This document shows, in pieces, positions 18,988 to 27,642 of a DNA stretch of 48,221 nt (position 1 is the stretch's first letter; every line of letters begins with the position of its first letter). The notes beneath the pieces are model-generated. The model was not told where the DNA came from, ran no database searches, and worked only from the letters and a program-made list of their open reading frames with translations. The DNA comes from a virus: the IMG/VR virus record IMGVR_UViG_3300003321_000121, positions 1,277 through 49,497 of that record; one strand, written 5' to 3'. Made by a program: the position numbers and the translations under genes.

Positions 18988-20546
18988 ATGGCTGATGCCA
19001 CAGATTTTGCAGGACTTACTAGAGCCCCGCAGTGTGTCTGCCATGAGAACGTACTGAAGTAGTCCTGTTCTCAAGAACGTAAACTAAAAACTGGTTGATT
19101 GCGTTCTAAAAATTCCGTGAATTGCTGGAAGCCGTTTAGGTAATCAGCAGCCAAGCGCGTCAGGAATGGCGCGAAGGTTCAGAGACTAGAGAGCGACCGA
19201 GAACCGGATTAGCTCTCCAAGAGTGCGGAACGAGGCAATATAATACCTCGAAGATATAGTCCGTTACTTGGCGAAAGCCAAGGGGGGAGATAAAGAACTC
19301 CCTGAAGGAACTCGACCGATATCTCCCAATCCGTAAGAAAATCTTCCCCATCAATACAGTCCTGCTAGCTCAGGCTCGTAAGCTGGGTCCGGAGACTGTT
19401 ACTTACGCCGGTAACGACCTATTCTTCGATGTCAAAGTCGAGCGTCGTGGTGGTTTCGTTTCTTCAGCGGCAGGATTCCTTCCTACCTCACGTATCGCAC
19501 GTGAAAAGCAAGGCCGACTATCAGTCGCGCGTACTTATGCAAAAGTTCAAGTCGATGGACTTGCGCTAAAGGCAACCAATGATCAAAAGGGTTCATATAT
19601 CTCTGCGGCTAAGAAAATCGTTGAAGATGTCATGGACCAGTGGGAAATCGAACAAGAGCGTATCCTTCATGGTGATTCTCTTGGCGTTCGTGCGGTTATT
19701 GGAACCGTCACTGACACCACCCACGTCATTGCCTCAGCACCTTATGGTATTACCGGCGCAGGTATCGGTAACCTTCACCTAGTTGATGGTGACGATATCG
19801 CTGTGCTTAACGGTACTACCTTCGCTCTACGTGGTAAGACCACGATTTCCTCACACACCGTTTCAGGTGACAACGTTACATTCACTCTCGGTACCGCAGT
19901 CGCAGGTATGGCAGTGAACGATGTTATTGTCACTTGCGTACCTACCGCAGTCGATGCCAATGATACTTCATTCGGTGCAGAACCACACGGCCTAAAGTCA
20001 ATCATGGACGTAGAAGCTGCGTTCGCAACTTTCGAAGGTCTAAACGACCCTCGTTGGGTAGCAAACAAGCTGACTTCTGCTACCGTTGACGAAACCATCG
20101 TCATGAAGCTCCTTAACACCATCCGCGCACGTTCTGGCGTTGACTGGCGTAAGAACCCAAAGAACACTCTGCTACTTACCTCAACTGGTATCTGGCAGGC
20201 GTACGGTGAATCATTGCTAGGTCTACGTCGTTTCTCAGCGCCTACGCTTACCCTTGAGGGTGGATTTACCGGTGTTCAAGTTGCCAATGCCGCATTGGTC
20301 GATGATCCTTGGGCTCCACGTGGTAGACTATACTCTGTCTACGGACCCGACACTTGCTTCGTCGATTTGATGGACTTTGGTGAGATTTCATTCCAAGACG
20401 CTCCTAAGTGGCAGCGTGTTGCGAACCGTGATGCTTGGGAAGCGGTGTTTGCGTCGTACTGGAACTACGGCGCGTTGAACCGTCTGTCTCAGGGTGTCAT
20501 TTCTGGAATTACAGACACAGTTAACTACAGCCCGGTCTTCGCCTGA
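18988..20546 (+). CDS. Major capsid protein, split by a group I intron
   Basis: Exon 1 starts at ATG 18988 (MADATDFAGLT) and, left unspliced, meets a TAG at 19060. Exon 2 continues in another frame: NSLKELDRYLPIRKKIFPIN, then LGPETVTYAGNDLFFDVKVE, RRGGFVSSAAG and on to 20546. With exons 18988-19020 and 19296-20546 the product is 427 aa. DVMDQWEIEQERILHGDSLG and the Gly/Thr-rich rest match a family of phage major capsid proteins that start DFAGLT...YLPIRKK. The first ATG inside exon 2 (19632) is not the true start: conserved coding extends 110 codons upstream of it. Exact junctions are uncertain by a few residues. Confidence 0.85.
19021..19295 (+). ncRNA. Group I intron (IA-type, no ORF) in the capsid gene
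   Basis: Elements in order: P2 GAGAAC/GUUCUC (19045-50/19067-72), P2.1 AGAACG/CGUUCU, P3 UUCCGU (19113-19118) with GCGGAA (19225-19230), P box 19120-19130, Q AATCAGCAGCCAAGC (19142-19156), R GTTCAGAGACTA (19177-19188), P7.1 GAGAGC/GCUCUC, P8 CGAGG/CCUCG, S AAGATATAGTCC (19251-19262) pairing with R as P7, P9 CTTGGC-GAAA-GCCAAG (19267-19282). P7.1 marks subgroup IA. Exon 1 (19012-19020) pairs with 19031-19039 as P1. The 5' site is after U19017 or U19020; the 3' site is after G19295 or G19307; all choices keep frame. Confidence 0.88.
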
Positions 20547-20604
20547 TAACTGTAATTATACCAATGGTTTACGAGGTCTCTGTTCAACTAGTACTTTATC
20601 ACGC

Positions 20605-20650
20605 TTGACTTTCTCCCCAATATTGGTTATACTAATAATCCCTATTGGGG
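20605..20650 (+). promoter_or_regulatory. Promoter and inverted repeat before HNH gene
   Basis: TTGACT (20605-20610), 17 nt, TATACT (20628-20633). The -10 lies inside the loop of CCCCAATA (20615-20622) / TATTGGGG (20643-20650), whose second arm abuts the AGGAGG ribosome site. Possible autoregulation of the endonuclease. Confidence 0.6.
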
Positions 20651-20665
20651 AGGAGGTAAGACAAA

Positions 20666-21181
20666 ATGTACAAAGAAGAACATCGCAAAGAAAAGCAGCG
20701 TGAAGCACAGCGAAAATATCGTGAACGACATGCTGAGAATTTGAAAGCGAAACGAGACGCAGTACGTGAATCAGGAGAAATGAAAGAATACTGGCGAGAG
20801 AAGACGAAACGAAATCGCCAAAAGAACAAGGAGTTGTACAAGTCATTAGACACACGTTGGTACCATAACGCCAAAGATAGAGCCTTTGATATTTTGGGTG
20901 GGAAGTGCGCAAGTTGTGGTTGGACTGATCCAAGAGCCTTACAAGTTGATCATGTAGTTGCGATTGGAGACGCAGAGCGTAGGCGGCTAGGGCATAGAGG
21001 TAGAAAGCTGTACCAAGCAGTCGTCAAGAACCCTACAATGTTTCAACTGCTATGTGCCAACTGCAATTGGATTAAGCGACACGACAAGGGCGAACGATTT
21101 TGTAATATACAACCTTCGATACACGCAACACCACAACTGGACGATAGCAAATTAGCTATCGGGTCTGGAAGGAATAATTAA
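20666..21181 (+). CDS. HNH homing endonuclease downstream of capsid gene
   Basis: 171 aa. The N-terminal 70 residues are a very basic helix (HRKEKQREAQRKYRERHAEN). The nuclease core is GGKCASCGWTDPRALQVDHV (about residues 78-97) and FQLLCANCNWIKRHDKG (about 131-147). It has its own promoter and a strong GGGGAGGAGG ribosome site. It resembles 18307-18768 in layout. Placed between capsid and decoration genes, it appears inserted into the virion operon. Confidence 0.87.
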   Translation: MYKEEHRKEKQREAQRKYRERHAENLKAKRDAVRESGEMKEYWREKTKRNRQKNKELYKSLDTRWYHNAKDRAFDILGGKCASCGWTDPRALQVDHVVAIGDAERRRLGHRGRKLYQAVVKNPTMFQLLCANCNWIKRHDKGERFCNIQPSIHATPQLDDSKLAIGSGRNN

Positions 21182-21183
21182 AA

Positions 21184-21717
21184 ATGGCTTTTCCTCGTTC
21201 GGGTACAGTAGATACCCAAACCTTAAGCGGGACCAAGGATTTCGTCCTTGCCCGAAACGGCGCGACTCAGAGCACGAATATCGCTGCCAATGATCATGTG
21301 AAATTTGACACCGTCGATATGTCCCGTGGGTCGTCCATCGTGCTGGATACCACTACCACATACAGTAATTCCAACGGTGCCGCTTCCCTCGGACGATTCT
21401 CGCTACAGGGAGGTAAGGTATATAAGCTTACTTCCTCAATCGGCTACGTCCTTGGTTCCGGCGCGACTGGGTTGCTTTCGGTACGATGGACAGATGTAAC
21501 TGGCGCTCCAGTGGCAATTGGGTCATTGTCCAATAACTACGTAATGACCGATGCTACTAACGAAACCGGAGATGGGAATTTATTTACCATGTTCGCTCCG
21601 GGCGGTTCGTCACAGGATATTTTCCTTGTCGAACTCAGAATCATCACCGCCACAGCCCTGACATCATTTGGTGATCCTACCAAGGGTGCAATTGTGGCAA
21701 TGGTAGAAACTTACTAA
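21184..21717 (+). CDS. Probable head decoration/fibre protein (C1q-like)
   Basis: 177 aa. N-terminal short leader (AFPRSGTVDTQTLSGTKDFV), then a beta-rich domain with HVKFDTVDMSRGSS, LGRFSLQGGKVYKLTSSIGY and a C-terminal KGAIVAMVETY, like the C1q/TNF-like jelly-roll of phage head fibres. Directly follows the capsid region. A related domain occurs in 27642-28172. Assigned on pattern only. Confidence 0.6.
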   Translation: MAFPRSGTVDTQTLSGTKDFVLARNGATQSTNIAANDHVKFDTVDMSRGSSIVLDTTTTYSNSNGAASLGRFSLQGGKVYKLTSSIGYVLGSGATGLLSVRWTDVTGAPVAIGSLSNNYVMTDATNETGDGNLFTMFAPGGSSQDIFLVELRIITATALTSFGDPTKGAIVAMVETY

Positions 21718-21818
21718 ACCCTGCGTCGGCAGTCACCGACAAAATTATAGAGTGACGGTGGTGGCAGCGCCTCCACGCTCCACCACAGTGCCTCTATACA
21801 TCATGGAGATATAGCCAA
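21718..21818 (+). promoter_or_regulatory. Intergenic hairpins
   Basis: GTCGG-cagtca-CCGAC followed by AAAATTA, then GTGGTGG (about 21760) pairing with CCACCAC. May act as a weak attenuator or mRNA-stabilising structure between virion genes. Confidence 0.4.
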
Positions 21819-22076
21819 ATGGCTAAGATGCATCATCGTACCCTTGAACTCAAGGTTACGACAAACAACGGTGCGCAGACCGTGGCAGTCACGGCAGTGA
21901 ATTACTACCGTACTGACGCTGAACTTGCAGCAAACACTCCGTTTGCTATTGCTGCAACCGGCACCGAAGCTGGTGCTGCACTAGGAACCGCCGCTGCGTC
22001 ACCTTATGACGTGTACGTTGGCGAATTGATTCCGCCTCCTTCTCGTATTCGTATTACCGCAACAATCAACGCGTAA
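21819..22076 (+). CDS. Small structural-type protein
   Basis: 85 aa. Ala/Thr/Val-rich beta pattern (LELKVTTNNGAQTVAVTAVN, then YDVYVGELIPPPSRIRITAT). The composition is typical of small virion proteins such as cement or tail-associated proteins. Lies between the head-fibre-like gene and connector genes. No family recognised. Confidence 0.62.
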   Translation: MAKMHHRTLELKVTTNNGAQTVAVTAVNYYRTDAELAANTPFAIAATGTEAGAALGTAAASPYDVYVGELIPPPSRIRITATINA

Positions 22077-22079
22077 GCG

Positions 22080-22559
22080 ATGATTAAAGCGGATAGGCAG
22101 GAATCGCAAGAATCCGAAATCCGTACGAAACTAAAATCGCTTGATCCACTCTTAGACATCCGCTACGTGGAGTGGATCGGGCGGTATTCGTTAGTATGCA
22201 TGTGGCCCCAGTCAGATGGCCGATGGCCGATGTATCACAAGGGCGAAATTGGTGAACCATTTGACTCACTTGGATGGTTCTGCAAAGACATGGGTGACCC
22301 GTCATCGTTGCCAATTAGCCTAGACGATATCGAGAATCTCGTCATTGAGCGTCTTGCTGCGTGTGATAATACGCGGGAGGACTGGAAATCTCGAATGGCT
22401 GGACATATAAAGCATAACCAGAAAGTCAAGAAAGACCGTCAGAAAATCGCGTTGGATCAAGTAGAAGAAGTTACCTCTACTCTCCGTCACGCGGTTGGTC
22501 ACTTGGAAGAAGTCCAAGTAAACCGAATCATGAAAGAAATAGAATCAGGCAAGCATTAA
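22080..22559 (+). CDS. Hypothetical protein
   Basis: 159 aa. N-terminal mixed domain with Trp-rich segments (YVEWIGRYSLVCMWPQ; GEPFDSLGWFCKDMGD) and a helical, basic C-terminus (HNQKVKKDRQKIALDQVEEV). In other phages proteins with a W-x-G-R-Y-x-L-V-x-x-W segment sit near the head genes without known role. Coupled closely to neighbours (1-3 nt). Confidence 0.65.
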   Translation: MIKADRQESQESEIRTKLKSLDPLLDIRYVEWIGRYSLVCMWPQSDGRWPMYHKGEIGEPFDSLGWFCKDMGDPSSLPISLDDIENLVIERLAACDNTREDWKSRMAGHIKHNQKVKKDRQKIALDQVEEVTSTLRHAVGHLEEVQVNRIMKEIESGKH

Positions 22560-22560
22560 A

Positions 22561-22992
22561 ATGTCGGAGGACATTGTGAGTGCAGAAGTAGATTACCGCG
22601 ACGCTCTAATCGAAGAACTAAAACAGCGTCTTAATGTATACCAGCAGCAAGAAGCCCACCTAATCCCGCTGCCAAATGGCGATTTGCACCGTGGATTCCG
22701 GAAAGTTGACCAACGCCCGGATAATATTGATCCATTTAGCGCGGTAATTCCCGCCAGCGAAGGCAATCCCCTAGATCGTGCTCTGGCAAAGTGCATGGCC
22801 AACAAGCGTCTAGACCAGAAGGACCTGACATGCCTATGGTGTGGATTGTCGTACCCCGAAATGGGCGGCGAGGCAGCCTTACGCGAGCATTTGAAGAAAG
22901 ACCACCCTATGGTTGTCGAAGGCTGGGACAAACAAAGCGACGCCAGTTTGGTAATGGCAGCAATGGCAGATGCAACTTCAACTAAGAAGTAA
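22561..22992 (+). CDS. Protein with C2H2-like zinc finger
   Basis: 143 aa. Helical N-terminus (YRDALIEELKQRLNVYQQQE). LTCLWCGLSYPEMGGEAALR, then EHLKKDHP (about residues 89-116) is a C-x-x-C...H-x-x-x-x-H finger close to the classical C2H2 form. Possibly a capsid-associated or DNA-binding accessory protein. No close family recognised. Confidence 0.68.
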   Translation: MSEDIVSAEVDYRDALIEELKQRLNVYQQQEAHLIPLPNGDLHRGFRKVDQRPDNIDPFSAVIPASEGNPLDRALAKCMANKRLDQKDLTCLWCGLSYPEMGGEAALREHLKKDHPMVVEGWDKQSDASLVMAAMADATSTKK

Positions 22993-23005
22993 ACTCCAAG
23001 TTCCC

Positions 23006-23284
23006 ATGATCAAGGTAGCTCTGACCAATCTGGCCAAAACATTCAACATAGATGTCAAAACATTAGTTTGGATTGCTTCCTTGGTCGGAGCATTGTCTGG
23101 AGCGTATTTGACTGCTCAGAAATTACTAGCGATGCCCATGATCCTAGATAAGCACGTTCAAACTACTGAAGAATTGAAATCAATCGTCGATAAGCAACTA
23201 TGCATCATGGTTGCCGATCATCGAAAAGTAGATTGGCAACTATGCTGGATCAATCCAGCGATGGTAGTACCCAAGGAGCCGTAA
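23006..23284 (+). CDS. Small membrane-anchored protein
   Basis: 92 aa from ATG 23006 (MIKVALTNLAKTFNIDVKTL). A membrane helix VWIASLVGALSGAYLTAQ (about residues 21-38) is followed by a short soluble tail with Cys. The ribosome site is weak; a longer reading from 22970 overlaps the previous gene. Function unknown. Confidence 0.55.
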   Translation: MIKVALTNLAKTFNIDVKTLVWIASLVGALSGAYLTAQKLLAMPMILDKHVQTTEELKSIVDKQLCIMVADHRKVDWQLCWINPAMVVPKEP

Positions 23285-23986
23285 TTGTTAACCAAGGCCC
23301 AAGTCCGTACGGCAATCCGTCAGATGATTGATGATCCAAGTGCAAAACGCTGGAGCGATCCAGCATTGGATCAGTTGATTGAATTGGTAGCAGATGATAT
23401 TTACGGAGACATTCTCGATGTAGCTCCGTATTATAACAGCCAATACCAGCAAATCACCACGTTACACGCACCGGGATATATCGACCTACGCCAGACTATT
23501 TACGGTGGAGATTTGACTCAGCGGTTGTATCGCGTACAACAAGTCATCTCTAATGGTCGGATGTATGGACTCAAGGACCCTAGAGATTATCTGCTAATCG
23601 CGCAGCAGACCACCGGATCAATTACTGACCTCACCGATGTCCAAGGTGTTGCGGCCCAGTATAGTATGGAATTTCTCGGCAATCAACTCTGGCTTCATCC
23701 ACTAAGCACTAGTACTCTTGCAGAAATCCGCTATAACTATAAACCAACCCCATTCACACAACTAACCAACGGCTACGTTGTCGATATGCCAGAGGGATCA
23801 TACCGTGCGTTGATCAATCTAGCCTCTGCAGAAGCATTGCCAAAAGGTAACGCCGAAGAAGCGCAGCAATTTCGTGAAATGGGTAATGATGCAATGACCA
23901 AATGTCTCAACTCAATCCGTCGTCAATATCATGGTATGACTGTTATGTTCGCTGGCGATAGCGCGATTAGCTGGGGCGGTACTTAA
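23285..23986 (+). CDS. Head-tail connector/adaptor-like protein
   Basis: 233 aa from a TTG at 23285 (GGAG 7 nt upstream). MLTKAQVRTAIRQMIDDPSA, then RWSDPALDQLIELVADDIYG is the helical start typical of podoviral adaptor proteins. The middle is a beta domain (GYIDLRQTIYGGDLTQRLYR; MEFLGNQLWLHP) and the C-terminus returns to helices (INLASAEALPKG), a layout like P22 gp4-type or T7 gp11-type adaptors. Location between head and tail genes agrees. Confidence 0.68.
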   Translation: MLTKAQVRTAIRQMIDDPSAKRWSDPALDQLIELVADDIYGDILDVAPYYNSQYQQITTLHAPGYIDLRQTIYGGDLTQRLYRVQQVISNGRMYGLKDPRDYLLIAQQTTGSITDLTDVQGVAAQYSMEFLGNQLWLHPLSTSTLAEIRYNYKPTPFTQLTNGYVVDMPEGSYRALINLASAEALPKGNAEEAQQFREMGNDAMTKCLNSIRRQYHGMTVMFAGDSAISWGGT

Positions 23987-23989
23987 TCT

Positions 23990-25537
23990 ATGGCTATACC
24001 ACAAACTCCTTCTCCACTATCTACTATTGTCACGGCTAAGACGTATAACGCTGCATGGTTCAGCGGGGCAACGAAAGAAGCCCAGATCACTGCGGCAATT
24101 GCCAATGCGGCTACGGATGGCGCTCTATACGTCTACGTTCCCGCGAATATGCTTCCGTACAATGCAGCGTTGGTCACATTTAATTCTACCATTCGCATGA
24201 TTCGTGAAGGCGGAAGTCAAATGGACTTTGACATGAAAGCCTACGGCGCTGCTGGGGATGGAACTCAAGACGATACTGTTGCTGGACAAACTGCTCTTGC
24301 ACACGCATCCGCAGTTGCTTCTGGAGCCGGTACTGGTGGAGCAAAAGTAATTCAGCCCCCGGGGACATATAAGTGGACCAGCCAGCCAGTTGTAACTGGA
24401 TCAGTCAAAATCATCGGTGCTGGTAACGCATCATCAATAAACCGCTTCTATGGCTGCGATGGCTTTAGTCTAATCGACAATAGCGGCCTTGAGGATATTG
24501 GTGTGTCGATGTATTCTGCCGGTGGTGCTGCTGATCCAAAGACCAACATTGGCGTTACCTTAGCTGGAACTAGTCTGGTACATGTTAACTATCTTCGACT
24601 ACGGAACGTTCTTGTCCGTGGAGCATCAATCGGGATTGATGCTAGATATACTTGGGACTCCACATTTGATTCTGTCGCTACAATATTTTGCACCAAAGGC
24701 TTTCGATCATTTGGACTAACAGGTAATAACGCCATTAGCAACTCCAAATTTCTTGGAGACTCCCGTGGTGTATCACTAGAGCAAGACTCGGGCAATCATG
24801 GTGAAGGGTTGAATATTGCCGGAACATTTATCTCTGGTGACATTGGGCTTTGGGCAGATCAATTTATCAAATTGTCACTAGGCGAGTGTACGATTGATCT
24901 ATGTGGTACCAATGCAATGAGTCTGACTAATGTAGACGGCTCGGCAGAAGGATGCTGGTTCTATTCAGGCAACGACACAGTTAGATTTGAAGATTTGGCC
25001 GGGTACTCCACCAATGGCTTCAAGATTATCAATTGCCCAGACATTCGGTCTACTGCGGCACGATCAATCTATATCGGTACGTTCAATCAACATATTGAGG
25101 TAACTAGAAGTAAGCTACAGTATTTCACTAGTCCATATTTCCTTGCTTCCAGTGCTAGATATTGTAATATCTTTCCCAACACCTCAGTAGATGGTTCTGG
25201 TGTTTCTACAAAACTAGAAGGTGGACTAGTTGTAATGGATGCAGATATCAATTTTACTATTCCTGACGCTGGAGCCGAATTTGGTACGTATTTTTGGAAT
25301 GTAAACTCTACCAATCGCACTGCTACGCTACCAACCCGAGCATCATGTTGGCAAGGTCGAAAAATCCGCATTAGAATCGGTGGTGGTGCTGGAAATTTAA
25401 CCGTCAAAGAAGCCGCTGGGGACGGTGGAGCAACGATCAAGGTTCTTCCAGCAGCAACTCCAGCAAGTTGCGATGTAGAGTTTGGCACTGCTCTTGGTAC
25501 TCCACAGTGGATATTAACGAATTACTCGGTATTATAA
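23990..25537 (+). CDS. Tail spike, pectate-lyase fold, copy 1
   Basis: 515 aa. N-terminal particle-binding part (AYNAAWFSGATKEAQ-like; MLPYNAALVTFNSTIRMIRE), then FDMKAYGAAGDGTQDDTVAG, the D-x-x-A-x-G-D-G-x-x-D-D start of right-handed beta-helix spikes (about residues 80-99), then a long beta-helix. The C-terminus (TLPTRASCWQGRKIRIRIGG ... PQWILTNYSVL) closely resembles that of 32374-34542. Likely binds or cleaves host surface polysaccharide. Confidence 0.82.
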   Translation: MAIPQTPSPLSTIVTAKTYNAAWFSGATKEAQITAAIANAATDGALYVYVPANMLPYNAALVTFNSTIRMIREGGSQMDFDMKAYGAAGDGTQDDTVAGQTALAHASAVASGAGTGGAKVIQPPGTYKWTSQPVVTGSVKIIGAGNASSINRFYGCDGFSLIDNSGLEDIGVSMYSAGGAADPKTNIGVTLAGTSLVHVNYLRLRNVLVRGASIGIDARYTWDSTFDSVATIFCTKGFRSFGLTGNNAISNSKFLGDSRGVSLEQDSGNHGEGLNIAGTFISGDIGLWADQFIKLSLGECTIDLCGTNAMSLTNVDGSAEGCWFYSGNDTVRFEDLAGYSTNGFKIINCPDIRSTAARSIYIGTFNQHIEVTRSKLQYFTSPYFLASSARYCNIFPNTSVDGSGVSTKLEGGLVVMDADINFTIPDAGAEFGTYFWNVNSTNRTATLPTRASCWQGRKIRIRIGGGAGNLTVKEAAGDGGATIKVLPAATPASCDVEFGTALGTPQWILTNYSVL

Positions 25538-25581
25538 TCCTTGACAAAACCAGTTCTTACCGACAATAGAGAGGTTAATAA

Positions 25582-27642
25582 ATGGCGAAGCCTATATTAA
25601 CTGACCACCGTTACGATTGGCGAGGCGGGAGAAACACCGCGATAAGTCCTGATCTATTGAATGAAAATGAATTGGTAGATACTACCAATATTCGATTGTC
25701 TACGAGTTTTGGTGGCTTCACCAAGCGTACTGGGTCGCAACGTATGCATTCTACCTCGTTTGGTGCTAGTATTGACGGTGTTTGCCAATGGGATGGGCCG
25801 AATGGTAAGCAGACAGTAGTTATCAGTGGCAATAAACTCTGGTACCGGAATGGGTATGATTATAATACCGGATTCACCAGTGTTGCCCCAACGGTTCCGG
25901 GTACAACGCGATCTACGAACAATGGTACCGATGCTGCCAAGGCATGGAACGGAGCAGCGACGAGTAATTCGATATCTCGGACTACGCCGGGAGTATCGAC
26001 AGTCGCCGCAGGAACTAGAATTTATTGTAAACTAGGCGATCCTGACCAGACGGAAGGATCAAACATTCCATCTAACGATGGAACGTATACATTGACTCAG
26101 TATCAACTAACTATTGATACCACTGGTATTACTGGGACTGGAGGATATTTCTCAGCGTCGTTGACTTGGGAATATTCTACAGACTCTGGAGCCAACTGGA
26201 CTCCAGCAAGCGTAGCACAGCAGAGTGTGAGTACTAGTACCGTTGGTATCACGCTATCGAACACATTCGGTCCAATCACGTTTACTATTCCCGGTGCTCC
26301 GGCACATGTATGGATTAGAGCAGTATTGAGTGTTGGTGCCCAATATACTGGTTGGTCTGGTACAGTTGCCGCGTCGATGACAGTTAACTTATCCGGAACC
26401 ATTTCTACGTTTAGCTGGGTCACTGGAGCCGGAGCAGCCCAACTTGGTTCACCGGTAACATTCGAACCATTCAGAGACAACACTGCTGGTGCTCCATTAG
26501 TGCTATACATTGCTTCAAACAATCACTATTGGAAATGGGACGGCACAGCAACATTGACACTGCTTGATCCAACTTTAAGTGCTCCAGCAGCATTGACGAT
26601 TAAGCCGTATCACACCCGTATGTTCGCTGTGACGAGTGCGTTGCCTAAGACGCTATTCTGGTCCAAGATTGGCGCAGCAGCGGATTTTGCTACTGGCGAC
26701 AAGACCAAGGGTGGTAGTGCTCTGGCTGATTACCTGACTGGTAACGCTCTAATCGCGATGGAAGTAATTGGGTCATCGTTGTTGTTGTGTACTAATGAGG
26801 CAATTGCCCGATTCACAGGTCACGCTTCGGACGATATTGTCATCAGCCAAGACACCGAAGGCATCAGTACCGAAGTCGGTGTTGTTGGACCATTGGCAAT
26901 CAAGCGTTACGAAAATGTCGCTGGGTTTCTATCTAACCGTGGACCATATGCTGCTACAGAAGTAAGTGTCCAGCCAATTGGAGAGCAATTGAACCCAGAT
27001 TGGTTTGCGCTAGACAATGCAAATATCGCAAATAGTCTAGTTGCATACCACCGTGGTCGTAAGGAATTGATGTTCGCTGTGCCGCGTAGTACTGACGGCG
27101 GCAAGAACAAATCCATCTTTGTCCAATCCGTCCGCTTGGGCGCTTGGCAAGGTCCATGGACATATCCATTTGACATTACATGTATGGCTCAATATGTCGA
27201 TATCACCGGGACTCCGAATGTCATTGCTGGTTCCAGCGACGGATTTATCCGCACGATGGATTATCAGAATCCGTCAACCAAGACTGTAGCCGATGATGTA
27301 TTGTATGATGGAACTGGTGGAACGAATATCACATGGACTATCGAATTACCAGTTATTCACTTTAGCATTCCAGCAATCAAGAAGGCTTTGAAATGGATGC
27401 TAATGCAAGCTGACCTACCAATTGGCTCAAATCTCAACGTTAAGGTTGCCTTCGACGGAAGTGGATTCACCAGCTTCCCAGTCACAGCCAATGCCAATGG
27501 CGAGCAGGATTACCGAGTAGATATTGCTGGTGATTCAAGCCAAGGATTCCGACCAAGGATTCAATTGACAGATAATAGTGCATACGTCCAGACTATTTAT
27601 GGCATTAGTACCTATGCATGGAATTACCAACGCACTAGCTAA
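25582..27642 (+). CDS. Tail nozzle/tubular-type protein
   Basis: 686 aa. DHRYDWRGGRNTAISPDLLN, then ENELVDTTNIRLSTSFGGFT and KRTGSQRMH (about residues 7-56) match the N-terminus of podoviral nozzle or tail-stabilisation proteins (T7 gp12-like beta-propeller plan: genome-end G-G-x-x-x, N-x-x-x-x-x-x-G-x-x-x-R-x-G). The rest is beta-rich with an apparent inserted Ig-like region (about 90-250). It follows the connector and spike genes. Functional name inferred from the N-terminus and context. Confidence 0.7.
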   Translation: MAKPILTDHRYDWRGGRNTAISPDLLNENELVDTTNIRLSTSFGGFTKRTGSQRMHSTSFGASIDGVCQWDGPNGKQTVVISGNKLWYRNGYDYNTGFTSVAPTVPGTTRSTNNGTDAAKAWNGAATSNSISRTTPGVSTVAAGTRIYCKLGDPDQTEGSNIPSNDGTYTLTQYQLTIDTTGITGTGGYFSASLTWEYSTDSGANWTPASVAQQSVSTSTVGITLSNTFGPITFTIPGAPAHVWIRAVLSVGAQYTGWSGTVAASMTVNLSGTISTFSWVTGAGAAQLGSPVTFEPFRDNTAGAPLVLYIASNNHYWKWDGTATLTLLDPTLSAPAALTIKPYHTRMFAVTSALPKTLFWSKIGAAADFATGDKTKGGSALADYLTGNALIAMEVIGSSLLLCTNEAIARFTGHASDDIVISQDTEGISTEVGVVGPLAIKRYENVAGFLSNRGPYAATEVSVQPIGEQLNPDWFALDNANIANSLVAYHRGRKELMFAVPRSTDGGKNKSIFVQSVRLGAWQGPWTYPFDITCMAQYVDITGTPNVIAGSSDGFIRTMDYQNPSTKTVADDVLYDGTGGTNITWTIELPVIHFSIPAIKKALKWMLMQADLPIGSNLNVKVAFDGSGFTSFPVTANANGEQDYRVDIAGDSSQGFRPRIQLTDNSAYVQTIYGISTYAWNYQRTS

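Noticed and set aside
18988-19062. A 24-codon ORF ending in TAG as a separate peptide gene
   Set aside because: It is exon 1 read into the intron; only the first 10-11 codons fit the capsid N-terminus.
19632-20546. Reading the capsid gene as a 304-residue ORF starting at 19632
   Set aside because: Conserved coding sequence (LPIRKKIFPINTVLLAQARK and RRGGFVSSAAGFLP) continues in frame for 110 codons upstream; the ATG is internal.
25538-25581. TTGACA before the nozzle gene as a promoter
   Set aside because: At 17 nt spacing the -10 would be CAATAG, only 2 of 6 matches; the gene is probably read from the capsid promoter.
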